Assembly (NCBI GenBank): GCA_026003335.1 | Contig: BPHB01000001.1 | Span: 1,510,591 to 1,574,590 of the forward strand | Direction: 5' to 3' | DNA from: Chitinophagales bacterium | GTDB taxonomy: Bacteria; Bacteroidota; Bacteroidia; Chitinophagales; CAIOSU01 | DNA: 64,000 bases | Part shown: positions 1 through 8,021 of the stretch, in pieces | Position numbering within the stretch: the first letter of the stretch is position 1 | Layout of the letters: each line of letters opens with the position of its first letter | Notes under the pieces: model-generated | Seen by the model: the letters and a program-made list of their open reading frames with translations, nothing else | The model's database searches: none | Told to the model about the DNA's origin: nothing | Program-made: the position numbers and the translations under genes

Positions 1-408
1 ATCTACAGTCCGCGATTCGCGTATGGGCTTGCCCCCATCCAATGACTCAATCACCGCAAACTCACGTGCCCGCTCCTGTATGAGTCGTGCAATACGATAG
101 ATATACTTGCCCCGCTCAGAAGGATCCATTACGGACCACACATTTTCGTATGCCTTTCGGGCTGCGCGTACAGCACGATCTACATCGTCAGCCGTAGCCT
201 CGGCTACTTCAGCAATCTTTTCTTCAGTAGCAGGGTTTATCGTTTCAAAATATTTTCCTTTTTCCGGCTCAACGAATTTTCCGTTGATAAAAAGGTTGTA
301 GCGCTCTCTGAGTTCTATATGTTCAGTACCTTCCGGAGCAGGAGCATAGCTCCAGCCTGCGTCAAAGGAAAGTGCATACGTTTTGGCCCTGGTAGTCTTG
401 GATGACAT
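1..408 (-). CDS. Aldehyde dehydrogenase family protein, N-terminal part (cut by window edge)
   Basis: Reading the minus strand from an ATG at 408 gives 136 open codons that run off the left edge. The segment from FINGKFVEPEKGKYFETINPATEEKIAEV onward, broken here as INGKFVEP then TINPATEEKIAEV, is the classic N-terminal beta-strand region of NAD(P)-dependent aldehyde dehydrogenases, followed by the ERGKYIYRIARLIQER helix. The catalytic Cys and Glu lie outside the window, so activity cannot be judged. It follows deoC by 50 bases on the same strand. Deoxyribose-phosphate aldolase releases acetaldehyde, so oxidation of acetaldehyde is the likely role by context. The substrate is inference. Confidence 0.85.
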   Translation of the reverse strand, partial: MSSKTTRAKTYALSFDAGWSYAPAPEGTEHIELRERYNLFINGKFVEPEKGKYFETINPATEEKIAEVAEATADDVDRAVRAARKAYENVWSVMDPSERGKYIYRIARLIQERAREFAVIESLDGGKPIRESRTVD

Positions 409-458
409 GAGTTTGTTTTTAGTGTTCAGATCAGCATGTGATACATTCAATGAGGTTA

Positions 459-1361
459 TCAGTCCACAGAGAAATAGTCTGCACTTTGATAGCGACCGGT
501 TTCTTCCTTCATAATCTGCATAAGTATATCATTGGCCAGCCTGCTTGCACCGAAACGGAAATAATCGGGCGTAAGCCAGCCTGCACCGAGGGTTTCCTTG
601 ACCATTACCAGATACTGGAGTGCTTGTTTGGCAGCAGAAATCCCGCCTGCGGGCTTCATGCCTACTTTGCGTCCGGTTTCATAATAAAAATCCCGGATGG
701 CCTCCAGCATAACCAGGGTAACGGGCATGGTGGCAGCCGGCTGTATTTTCCCCGTTGATGTTTTAATAAAATCAGCCCCGGCCCGCATGGCAATTTCACT
801 TGCTTTGCGCACGTTGTCCAGGGTACTCAGCTCTCCGGTCTCCAGTATCACCTTCAGATGAGCCTGGCCACAGGCTTCTTTCACTGCGGCAATTTCATCA
901 AAAACGTAGTTGTATTCACCTTGCAGAAACTTGCCTCTTGAAATGACCATGTCAATTTCATCGGCTCCTTCCTTGACGGCAAAGCGGGTATCGGCCAGCT
1001 TCACACTAAGGGGAGCAAGCCCCGAAGGAAAAGCAGTGGCCACAGCGGCAACTTTTATGTTACTGCCGGCCAATGCTTTTTTCGCCACACGTACCAAAGT
1101 AGGATATACACATACAGCTGCTACCGTTGGCAAACCCGGCAGTTCGTCATGTAAATGCATGGCTTTATAACAAAGCTGCCTTACTTTTCCCTCACTATCT
1201 TTACCTTCCAGGGTTGTAAGATCAATCATGCTCAAAGCAAGCCGCAGGCCTGCCACTTTAGATTCTTTTTTGATGCTGCGTGCACACAGGCGGGCTACCC
1301 GCTCTTCCACACCTATCTGGTCAATGGTCGTATCGCTGAATAATTGTACCTTGGTTCCCAT
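459..1361 (-). CDS. deoC: Deoxyribose-phosphate aldolase
   Basis: A cytosolic class I aldolase that splits 2-deoxyribose 5-phosphate into glyceraldehyde 3-phosphate and acetaldehyde in deoxynucleoside salvage. The 300-residue product carries the Schiff-base lysine in DFIKTSTGK (about K200), the partner lysine in GMKPAGG (about K236) and the acidic residue in DEIDMVI (about D137). It is longer than the roughly 220-260 residues of short bacterial forms, with an N-terminal extension of about 40 residues, as in the longer DERA subgroup. The ATG at 1361 lies seven bases after a TAACTTTC box on the same strand. An aldehyde dehydrogenase gene follows downstream and probably handles the acetaldehyde. 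The family assignment is firm. Confidence 0.95.
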   Translation of the reverse strand: MGTKVQLFSDTTIDQIGVEERVARLCARSIKKESKVAGLRLALSMIDLTTLEGKDSEGKVRQLCYKAMHLHDELPGLPTVAAVCVYPTLVRVAKKALAGSNIKVAAVATAFPSGLAPLSVKLADTRFAVKEGADEIDMVISRGKFLQGEYNYVFDEIAAVKEACGQAHLKVILETGELSTLDNVRKASEIAMRAGADFIKTSTGKIQPAATMPVTLVMLEAIRDFYYETGRKVGMKPAGGISAAKQALQYLVMVKETLGAGWLTPDYFRFGASRLANDILMQIMKEETGRYQSADYFSVD

Positions 1362-1368
1362 ATTAAAT

Positions 1369-1376
1369 GAAAGTTA
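1369..1376 (-). promoter_or_regulatory. Candidate -7 promoter box for deoC
   Basis: The minus strand reads TAACTTTC, one mismatch from the Bacteroidota -7 consensus TAnnTTTG. It ends seven bases before the deoC ATG, so the mRNA would have almost no leader. No convincing -33 box was picked out. Confidence 0.4.
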
Positions 1377-1416
1377 ACGAGAATAGCATAAATGGCAAAA
1401 CTTACCGGCAGGCTTC

Positions 1417-2562
1417 TCAACGCTGGATCATGATTTTATGCAGCATTACGGTTTTCCCGCTAACTGCCCTGAGAAAATAAACACCCTGCGGCAGAGCCGA
1501 CAGGGAAAACGCATACGAAGTGCCCTGCATCGGAGTAACATGTACTTGTCTTCCCGTAAAATCCAGAATGGCCATTTCGGTTCCCTGGCTGAAAGATGTC
1601 TGAATAAAAAGTATTTCTGCTGCAGGGTTAGGATAGATGAGGAGCGCTTCCTTATCCTTATTTTTTTCTCCGGAGGAATTTATTATAAAGGCTTGCCTGG
1701 AGAAGGAGCGGAAAAAATTCCATATTTCCCTGGTAGCGTGCACATCGTTTTGAGCAAGCGGCCAGACGTGCGGCATGTTATTGGCCTTGTAAAGCACCAC
1801 CGCAGCGGAATCTGCACAAGGACCATATACCCATTTTTCAAACAGATAACCATCAGGATGGGTATCCGGTAAAGTATCATGTATAGGGGGTGCCTCGCAC
1901 GCATTATTTTGACGCCAGAAATGTATTGTAGAATCAGCCCCCAGGTTAGTTACTATTCCATATATCAGCCCGAAGTTGTAGGGGATAACCGGATCAGCCG
2001 TGCCGTGCACATGCAACACGGGTAGCGGGCGCCCGGGATTACACGTAGGAACAGCCGATGCGGGCAGCGATCCGGCTACAGAAGCTAATGCAGCAAAAGG
2101 GTTATCCCTTGCGCACGCCAGCCGATAGCTCATAAAGCCGCCCAGCGAAAACCCGCACACGTAGATGCGCATCGTATCAATGGCATAGACGGACCGCACG
2201 GTATCTATCAGCGCAAGGAGAAAACCTACGTCATCGGTATTGTTCAAAGGATTCAACCCGGCATTCCAGCCAGGAGCACCCAGCACCGGATCAGGGAGTG
2301 CGTTGGGATACACTACAATAAAGCCGGCCGTGTCTGCAATGCTATTAAGCCCAATACCCTGAAAATTATCCGCATTATCCCCAAGGCCGTGAAGAGCCAT
2401 GACCAGCGGAACGGCTTGCATACCATCGTAAGAGGAGGGGATGTAGATGCGATAGGTGCGCAACGTGCCGCCATATTGTATATTCTTTAAAATGTTTTGC
2501 GCAAAATTGCAGTTACACAACGTAATCAAAAGCGGCAGAAAAAGTGCTGTTTTTATTACCAT
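1417..2562 (-). CDS. Secreted PHB-depolymerase/feruloyl-esterase-like alpha/beta hydrolase with type IX sorting domain
   Basis: A 381-residue secreted hydrolase. Residues 1-21 form a Sec signal peptide ending near NFAQ. The alpha/beta-hydrolase core follows, with an ALHGLGDNADNF oxyanion-region motif, nucleophile Ser139 in CGFSLGG, Asp190 in HGTADPV and His265 in NNMPHVWP, an arrangement typical of the LpqC/PHB depolymerase/feruloyl esterase group. From about 305 the C-terminus is a type A type IX secretion sorting domain: IYPNPAAE, an ILDFTGRQV strand, LPQGVYFLR and a basic end. It should be exported through the type IX system and act outside the cell on an ester substrate. The substrate is unknown. 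The PorW/SprE-like gene at 8984 is consistent with that system being present. Confidence 0.85.
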   Translation of the reverse strand: MVIKTALFLPLLITLCNCNFAQNILKNIQYGGTLRTYRIYIPSSYDGMQAVPLVMALHGLGDNADNFQGIGLNSIADTAGFIVVYPNALPDPVLGAPGWNAGLNPLNNTDDVGFLLALIDTVRSVYAIDTMRIYVCGFSLGGFMSYRLACARDNPFAALASVAGSLPASAVPTCNPGRPLPVLHVHGTADPVIPYNFGLIYGIVTNLGADSTIHFWRQNNACEAPPIHDTLPDTHPDGYLFEKWVYGPCADSAAVVLYKANNMPHVWPLAQNDVHATREIWNFFRSFSRQAFIINSSGEKNKDKEALLIYPNPAAEILFIQTSFSQGTEMAILDFTGRQVHVTPMQGTSYAFSLSALPQGVYFLRAVSGKTVMLHKIMIQR

Positions 2563-2633
2563 GCGCTAAATATATGCATTGCAACGATAAAAGCAGAACA
2601 GGTTGCAGGCGTGGCGACCTATATTATTTACGT

Positions 2634-4286
2634 ATGGTCAGAACGCTGATTCTTTCTTGCATTCTGTTTGCCTTGCAGGGTTGCAGCTATTATTTTGGCA
2701 ATACACGGATATCCCGATTCAACTATGCCCCATCTGCCCTGCCATCTTTTTGTACACGTCTGCCAGGCCTTCCACTGGAGCAACGGGTTGTGTTGGGTAA
2801 AGACTTAATAACTGAATGGGCTGATCAATCACTGGGCAACTGGAAGCAGCAGGGTAAAGTAACCGAGCCTCGCATCATGCTGGCAAAGCTCATTCAGGGC
2901 AAAGACATTGTTGCCGTCAATAATTACATTCTTCAGCTGCAGCCATGGGGACGCACCGGCACACGCTGGCTGCTGAACCCTAAGGGAGATTACGACTTCA
3001 CGGAGGTCATGTGGATAGCCATGGTGTATTTGCTCGAGCCTTATCCGGAAAAACTTTTTCCCGAAACCGTACAGCATATCCTGGAGAAGCTCATCATTTC
3101 TGATGGCGCCAGGCACAGACAATATGCTCCGCGTACGCTGCGTCTGATGCGGGAAACCGAAAACCACATCCTGATGAAAACCGCGAGCAGCTACCTGAAA
3201 AACAAATGGCTGCTCACCCATAGTTGCACAGTAAATGCCTCCCGGATGTTTGAACTGGAAGACCGCCTGTTGAGCCTGCTCGATGAAATGGAAAAAACAG
3301 GCATGTATGAATTTCACTCCGACCCTTATTTCGGATACAGTATGGTGCCCTTGCTGCTGCTGGAAGCCTATGGCTCAGAAAAAATTGCTGTAAAAGCCCG
3401 CCATGTGATTGATCTGTTCAACTTTGAGTACGCCTTAGGTAGCCTGGATTTCCGCTATGCCGGCCCTTTTCGCAGAAGGCTGGAGAAAGCCGGAAAATCA
3501 AGCATACAGGATGACCCGCACTCAGCTATGATGCGAACATGGAGTTTTGTTTATCAAAGGCAGCCTTTCACACTGCATGATATCCCCCATGCAAGTCATC
3601 AGGCATTGATGGCCCTGCTGCTCCCTTATACGCTTCCGGACACGATAGCCCGTTTTATGCAGAATCGTCCCGACTATTTTGCCCGCATCAGCCATGGGTT
3701 TCGGGCAACACCGGAAATCTACTCCGGAGGTCCTGGTTTTCTGCTCAGCGCGGGAGGAGTGCAACGGGGGAAAATATCACAGATCGTTGCGCAACCCACC
3801 ACTTTGCTGCTGCAGGATGGAGCTGCTTCACTGGAGGAGTGTTTCCATATAAAAAATAAAGAAAATATGCGCAGGTGGAATAATACCGGGGTTTACCGTC
3901 ATTTTGCAGCAGGCAAAGGCAAGGTACACCGGCCGGAAACCTATGCGCCTGATACCTGCGCAAGCGGATGGTGCATCTACAAGCCCTATACACAGGATGC
4001 CTTGCGTGTGACAGTTTTCAATTCCGCAGATTTGGGAATAATACTTCTTTTTCCACACTGGCAGCAAGGCAGCGCTGCTTTGCTGGAAGAAATCCTGAAA
4101 GCCAATCCTGAATCCAAAAACTTATATCATCAGTTTGCATTTCCTGACGGACAGATAATTGCCTATCAGCTGTCGGCTCCCAAAAGACTTTGGGTGATTG
4201 AAGCAATCAACGAAATCCGCACAGACCGGAAACATGACTTCTGGAAGCGCCTGGATATTATTACGCATGATAACCCTGAAAAATGA
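2634..4286 (+). CDS. Predicted lipoprotein of unknown function, possibly alpha/alpha-toroid
   Basis: I do not recognise this family with confidence. The start was set at the ATG at 2634, because it gives a clean lipoprotein signal (VRTLILSCILFALQGC) with the lipobox Cys about residue 17. An upstream in-frame ATG at 2544 would add 30 residues that disrupt it. The mature part, about 530 residues, is rich in helices and aromatics. Its middle has RETENHILMKTASSYL and a segment like YFGYSMVPLLLLEAYGSEKIAVKAR, broken here as YFGYSMVPLLLLEAYG and EKIAVKAR. These recall alpha/alpha-toroid carbohydrate-active proteins, but this is only a visual resemblance. The 3' end overlaps the next gene by 20 bases, suggesting coupled translation of a two-gene unit at the membrane. 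Confidence 0.7.
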   Translation: MVRTLILSCILFALQGCSYYFGNTRISRFNYAPSALPSFCTRLPGLPLEQRVVLGKDLITEWADQSLGNWKQQGKVTEPRIMLAKLIQGKDIVAVNNYILQLQPWGRTGTRWLLNPKGDYDFTEVMWIAMVYLLEPYPEKLFPETVQHILEKLIISDGARHRQYAPRTLRLMRETENHILMKTASSYLKNKWLLTHSCTVNASRMFELEDRLLSLLDEMEKTGMYEFHSDPYFGYSMVPLLLLEAYGSEKIAVKARHVIDLFNFEYALGSLDFRYAGPFRRRLEKAGKSSIQDDPHSAMMRTWSFVYQRQPFTLHDIPHASHQALMALLLPYTLPDTIARFMQNRPDYFARISHGFRATPEIYSGGPGFLLSAGGVQRGKISQIVAQPTTLLLQDGAASLEECFHIKNKENMRRWNNTGVYRHFAAGKGKVHRPETYAPDTCASGWCIYKPYTQDALRVTVFNSADLGIILLFPHWQQGSAALLEEILKANPESKNLYHQFAFPDGQIIAYQLSAPKRLWVIEAINEIRTDRKHDFWKRLDIITHDNPEK

Positions 4287-5385
4287 AGTTACACTTTCGG
4301 CAGTAAAGGTAGTTACAGCCCTGGCATTTCTCACAGGCATGCTGCTCTCGGCAAGGCTATGGATTACCGACAGGTCATTCCCGCTGGTTCCTTTCTGGGA
4401 GTGGATTCCGATACTACGACCTCCCGCTGATTATGTGCTTACAGGGCTGATGGCAGTATTGCTATGTGTAATCATTGTATTCAGAAAGCATACCTTGCCG
4501 GTATTTCTTTTTTTAGCGGTGTATCTGACAGTGGCTGTACAGGACCAGAATCGCCTGCAGCCTTACTATTATATGTATTGCCTTATCCTGCTGGCCACCT
4601 GCATAAGCCAAAGAAATCAGGAGCAGAAAACCGAAATAGCGCTCAACACAATACGCTTGCTATTCTTCGGAGTATACTTCTGGAGCGGTATCCATAAGAT
4701 GAACATGCAGTTTGCCGGACGGATACTTACAACAGCCAACCATCTGCTGCCGGCTTACATGACGGATTTTGCCTTTGGGCAACATGTTATGCTTCTTATT
4801 CCGGCTTTGGAAACATCGCTTGCACTGGGGCTGCTATATAGTAGAACCCGCAGAATATCGGTCTTTCTGCTGGTTTGCATGCACTTGATAATAATAACGG
4901 GGCTATTGCTGAAAAGATGGAATCTGATTGTCATTCCCTGGAATGCAGCCCTGATTGTGTTGGTTATTATTTTGTTTGGCGAAAAAAAATATTTCTCGTC
5001 TGTAGGGAAGATTTTCAGCCCTGAGCGTTCCCTGATTAAGGCCGCTATATTTGTCTTGGTGATTTTAATGCCCGCCTTCAACTTTATTGGCTATTGGGAT
5101 CATTATCTGTCATTCAGCCTTTATTCAAACAAAGCGCCCTATGCAATTATATATCTAGGAGAAGATCATGTGCAATCATTGTCCGCACCTGTACGTCAAC
5201 ACGTAAAAACAATGCACGGAAAACCCTATTTAGATCTCACTTACTGGTTGATAGATGAAACCAACACAGTCCCTTATCCCGAAAGGCGGGTATACAACAA
5301 GGTGTATGAGTATGTGTGTGGATTTTATACAGATTCGTGTCAGGCGGAGCTTAAAATTTATAAAGGACAACAGGAATTGTACTGA
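4267..5385 (+). CDS. Polytopic membrane protein, HTTM/DoxX-like
   Basis: A 372-residue inner-membrane protein from the ATG at 4267, with about eight hydrophobic segments and a soluble tail of roughly 90 residues after residue 280. The stretch FFGVYFWSGIHKMNMQFAG, followed by an ALETSLALGLLYSRTRRI loop, resembles the core of HTTM (vitamin-K-carboxylase-like) and DoxX/MauE membrane domains. No catalytic residues were identified. The track-style upstream start at 4198 would lie deep in the preceding lipoprotein gene. Starting at 4267 leaves a 20-base overlap, typical of translational coupling. A role with the lipoprotein is inferred from the overlap only. Confidence 0.7.
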   Translation: MITLKNEVTLSAVKVVTALAFLTGMLLSARLWITDRSFPLVPFWEWIPILRPPADYVLTGLMAVLLCVIIVFRKHTLPVFLFLAVYLTVAVQDQNRLQPYYYMYCLILLATCISQRNQEQKTEIALNTIRLLFFGVYFWSGIHKMNMQFAGRILTTANHLLPAYMTDFAFGQHVMLLIPALETSLALGLLYSRTRRISVFLLVCMHLIIITGLLLKRWNLIVIPWNAALIVLVIILFGEKKYFSSVGKIFSPERSLIKAAIFVLVILMPAFNFIGYWDHYLSFSLYSNKAPYAIIYLGEDHVQSLSAPVRQHVKTMHGKPYLDLTYWLIDETNTVPYPERRVYNKVYEYVCGFYTDSCQAELKIYKGQQELY

Positions 5386-5390
5386 TTCGC

Positions 5391-5398
5391 TAACTTTG
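5391..5398 (+). promoter_or_regulatory. -7 promoter box (TAACTTTG) for tRNA-Gln
   Basis: A perfect TAnnTTTG match ending eight bases before the mature 5' end of tRNA-Gln, where a tRNA transcript would be expected to start. Confidence 0.7.
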
Positions 5399-5406
5399 CC
5401 CCGTTC

Positions 5407-5477
5407 TGGCCTATGGTGTAATGGTAGCACAGCAGCCTTTGGAGCTGTTAGTCGTGGTTCGAATCCACGTAGGCCAG
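5407..5477 (+). tRNA. tRNA-Gln (anticodon TTG)
   Basis: A full cloverleaf is visible: acceptor TGGCCTA pairs with TAGGCCA, D stem GTG/CAC, anticodon stem GCAGC/GCTGT around loop CTTTGGA (anticodon TTG at 5439-5441), and T arm CGTGG-TTCGAAT-CCACG. The U1-A72 pair is characteristic of bacterial tRNA-Gln. The 3' CCA is not encoded; the discriminator is G at 5477. It ends eight bases before the convergent lpdA stop. Confidence 0.97.
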
Positions 5478-5484
5478 CGCCTCT

Positions 5485-6885
5485 TTAAACATTCAAGGCG
5501 CGATTGGCACATGCCGCCAGACATGCCTCTTTGAATGCTTCAGAGTAGGTAGGATGCGGATGGCATATCATGCCAATATCCTCAGCAGAAGCACGAAACT
5601 CCATTGCCACGGCGGCTTCGGCAATCAGGTCTGCTGCACGCGGGCCAATCATCTGCACACCAAGGATTTCATCTGTTTCCGCATGGGCAAGTACTTTAAT
5701 AAAACCCTCCGTATCCATGCTGGCCCGGGCACGGCCACTGGCTTTGAACGGGAATGTGCCCTTTTTATATGGCATGTTGCTCTCTTTTAATTCCTCCTCT
5801 GTAAAACCTACTCCGGCCACCTCCGGCCAGGTGTAGGCTACACTGGGTATGAGCCTATAGTTTATATGGGGCTTTTGTCCGGCTATTACCTCGGCCACAA
5901 ATATCCCTTCTTCTTCGGCTTTATGCGCCAGCATGGGACCCCGAATCACGTCTCCAATAGCATAGACGCCATCCACGGCAGTTTCCAGCCTGTCGTTTAC
6001 GGGGATGCGCCCTTTATCATCCGGAGTCAATCCGATATGCTCCAAACCCAGGTTTTCGGTGTAGGGTTTTCTTCCTACACAAACCAGGCAATAATCTCCG
6101 GTAAACTCCTTTTTTGCTCCGCCACTGTCATCTGCCGTAACCACTACTTTTTTTCTTTTTACTGTTGCACCGGTTACTTTATGGCTCAGATAAATTTCTA
6201 TTCCCAGCTTTTTCAACACCCGCAATAGCTCTTTGCCCAACTCTCTGTCCATAGTGCCAATGAGTGTGTCCGTATATTCAATAATCTGCACTTTGGTTCC
6301 CAACCGTGCATAAACTGAGCCCAGTTCTACCCCGATTATTCCCCCTCCAATGACAACCATGGATTCCGGCACTTCGGTAAGACTGAGAGCTTCCGTGGAG
6401 GTAATAATACGTTGCTTGTCCAAGGCAACGCCCGGAAGGGTTGCAGGTTTTGAGCCTGTAGCAATGATGACTTTGCCGGCATCTATTTCGGATGTTTCCC
6501 TTTCTCCCTTTATGGTGATTTTATTTTTTGAAATGAAGGAGCCGTGCCCGTGATAAACGTCAATTTTGTTTTTTTTCATCAGATAGGCTACACCTGCAGT
6601 AGTCTGCTGCACAACCTCTGTTTTGCGCTGCATCATCTGCCTGATATTCACTTTCACGCCAGTCAACTCAATGCCATGCGTTTTGAACTTTTCTTTTGCT
6701 GCATGCAGATGCTCGGTGGAATCCAGCAACGCCTTGGAAGGGATGCACCCCACATTCAGACAGGTTCCACCGAGTGTGGGATAGCGTTCAATGATGGCAG
6801 TCCTGAAGCCCAGTTGTGCGCACCGGATGGCAGCAATATATCCTCCCGGGCCTGAGCCAATGATAGTTACATCGTAATTCGGCAT
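5485..6885 (-). CDS. lpdA: Dihydrolipoyl dehydrogenase (E3)
   Basis: A cytosolic flavoenzyme that reoxidises dihydrolipoamide in 2-oxoacid dehydrogenase complexes and the glycine cleavage system, reducing NAD+. The 466-residue length is normal. Visible features are the N-terminal FAD motif IGSGPGGY (10-16), the redox disulfide in GGTCLNVGCIPSK (C42/C47), the NAD-binding motif VVIGGGIIGVELG near 180, the second FAD motif VYAIGDV near 315, and the C-terminal HPHPTYSEA with the catalytic His. It stands alone on the minus strand, with no E1 or E2 genes beside it, so it probably serves several complexes. A TACTTTTG box lies 30 bases upstream. Confidence 0.97.
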   Translation of the reverse strand: MPNYDVTIIGSGPGGYIAAIRCAQLGFRTAIIERYPTLGGTCLNVGCIPSKALLDSTEHLHAAKEKFKTHGIELTGVKVNIRQMMQRKTEVVQQTTAGVAYLMKKNKIDVYHGHGSFISKNKITIKGERETSEIDAGKVIIATGSKPATLPGVALDKQRIITSTEALSLTEVPESMVVIGGGIIGVELGSVYARLGTKVQIIEYTDTLIGTMDRELGKELLRVLKKLGIEIYLSHKVTGATVKRKKVVVTADDSGGAKKEFTGDYCLVCVGRKPYTENLGLEHIGLTPDDKGRIPVNDRLETAVDGVYAIGDVIRGPMLAHKAEEEGIFVAEVIAGQKPHINYRLIPSVAYTWPEVAGVGFTEEELKESNMPYKKGTFPFKASGRARASMDTEGFIKVLAHAETDEILGVQMIGPRAADLIAEAAVAMEFRASAEDIGMICHPHPTYSEAFKEACLAACANRALNV

Positions 6886-6915
6886 AGCAATATATCAATT
6901 GGGTAAACGGATTAG

Positions 6916-6923
6916 CAAAAGTA
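6916..6923 (-). promoter_or_regulatory. -7 promoter box (TACTTTTG) for lpdA
   Basis: A perfect TAnnTTTG match on the minus strand, 30 bases before the lpdA ATG at 6885. It would give a leader of about 25 bases. Confidence 0.55.
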
Positions 6924-6985
6924 TCAAAAGCCGGCAGAAAGTTTTTTTTGAATAACCTATCTGTACCAAATGAAAGAGGAGCACG

Positions 6986-7408
6986 TCAGCTTCCTGCGGA
7001 ACTGCCCGCATCATCCACCGCACGGGAATCACCTGCCTGTGCAAACCGGAGCAGCATATAGGTTTCAAAAACCTTAAAAATGAGAAACATCAGAAAAAAC
7101 GGAATTACGTACATCTTTTTATTGTCCGGATCAATATAAACCAGAAACGCAACCAGAAAAGCTAAGCTCAGGACGAACTTCACGGCCAGAGTGCCGAAAA
7201 AGATATTAAAGAAAAAACGTTTTTTAATGCTTCTTGTGTTATAGTAGCCGGAAAACAGAGTAAGCCCCAGAAAAAAAAACAGGCTCAGCCAGGTAAAAAA
7301 GCGATAAGGTTGGAAAAACTGAAAATACTCCAGACTCAACACGGAAAGCAGCACGATGAGGAAAAAGGTGAGTTTGAACGCTTTCCTCACAAAATAGCGA
7401 AATTTCAT
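6986..7408 (-). CDS. Small four-TM membrane protein downstream of AtpZ-like gene
   Basis: A 140-residue protein with four hydrophobic segments (about 12-28, 36-54, 66-92 and 97-115) and a short polar tail. Its ATG overlaps the stop of the AtpZ-like gene by four bases, so the two are almost certainly co-translated. In many Bacteroidota a small membrane protein occupies this place between AtpZ/AtpI and atpB, and it may be an analogue of the UncI assembly factor. That function is inferred from position and topology, not from a recognised motif. Unusually, no F-type ATP synthase genes follow; about 100 bases later comes lpdA. Confidence 0.75.
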   Translation of the reverse strand: MKFRYFVRKAFKLTFFLIVLLSVLSLEYFQFFQPYRFFTWLSLFFFLGLTLFSGYYNTRSIKKRFFFNIFFGTLAVKFVLSLAFLVAFLVYIDPDNKKMYVIPFFLMFLIFKVFETYMLLRFAQAGDSRAVDDAGSSAGS

Positions 7409-7626
7409 TTTTTACCCGTTAAGTCGCGAATTACCAGAACTAAAGATGCAACCATACAGAACAGGGAAAATACTATTGTAAAAACCGGCCTGGACATTTT
7501 CAGGTATTTATCCAGCCAGTTGCCGACAAGAAAACCCAGCAAGATGGCTGCCAGAAACTGAAAGGCAAGGCCGGAGTATTTTATATAGTCCTTAAACGGC
7601 TTCCTTTTTGAGGGCAGATTGTTCAT
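7405..7626 (-). CDS. AtpZ/AtpI-like F0F1-ATPase accessory membrane protein
   Basis: A 73-residue protein from the ATG at 7626, a start that removes an 18-residue extension lying in the bactofilin coding region. It has a basic N-terminus followed by two transmembrane helices, AFQFLAAILLGFLVGNWLDKYL and a second one around FTIVFSLFCMVASLVLVI. The first contains the G-x-x-x-G-xx-LD pattern of the AtpZ/AtpI family, which helps assemble the F0 rotor or transport Mg2+/Ca2+ for it. The start overlaps the bactofilin 3' end by 35 bases. The genes for the ATP synthase itself are not in the window. Confidence 0.75.
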   Translation of the reverse strand: MNNLPSKRKPFKDYIKYSGLAFQFLAAILLGFLVGNWLDKYLKMSRPVFTIVFSLFCMVASLVLVIRDLTGKK

Positions 7627-8002
7627 CGTGCATCTGATAAGTATTGCCCATCGTGCAGGAGCCGTTGAAGCGCGCACCAGCTTCCACTACCAGTTTGTTG
7701 GTAATAATGTCGCCTTCAATTTCAGCCGTTGCTTTTAGAAAGAGAACCTCTTTTACTTCAATTTTACCTTTCACAGCGCCTGAAATATCTGCATTCTGGC
7801 AACGCAGTTCTCCCTCAACCCGTCCATTCTGGCCAATAACCACTTTGGCGCTGGACTGGATATTGCCGTGCACCACTCCGTCCAGCCGTATATCATTGGT
7901 AGATTTTATGCCACCTTCTATTATCGTGCCTTCACTGAACTGATTGGTCTGACCGCCTAACGAGGTCTTGGGGGGAATTTCTGTTTTTTTATTGTTGAAC
8001 AC
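7592..8002 (-). CDS. bacA: Bactofilin family polymer-forming cytoskeletal protein
   Basis: A 136-residue bactofilin. The centre, about residues 23-115, has the regular short beta repeats of the right-handed beta-helix: GTIIEGGIKSTNDIRLDGVV, then GNIQSSAKVVIGQNGRVEG, then ISGAVKGKIEVKEVLFLKAT. Polar N- and C-terminal tails flank the helix. Bactofilins polymerise without nucleotide into membrane-associated filaments and commonly position cell-wall enzymes. The gene sits 19 bases after an M23 peptidase gene, the classic partner, supporting a joint role in local peptidoglycan remodelling. The pairing is observed; the cellular role is inferred from characterised family members. Confidence 0.93.
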   Translation of the reverse strand: MFNNKKTEIPPKTSLGGQTNQFSEGTIIEGGIKSTNDIRLDGVVHGNIQSSAKVVIGQNGRVEGELRCQNADISGAVKGKIEVKEVLFLKATAEIEGDIITNKLVVEAGARFNGSCTMGNTYQMHDEQSALKKEAV

Positions 8003-8021
8003 CGCCTACCGGATTTTTTTC

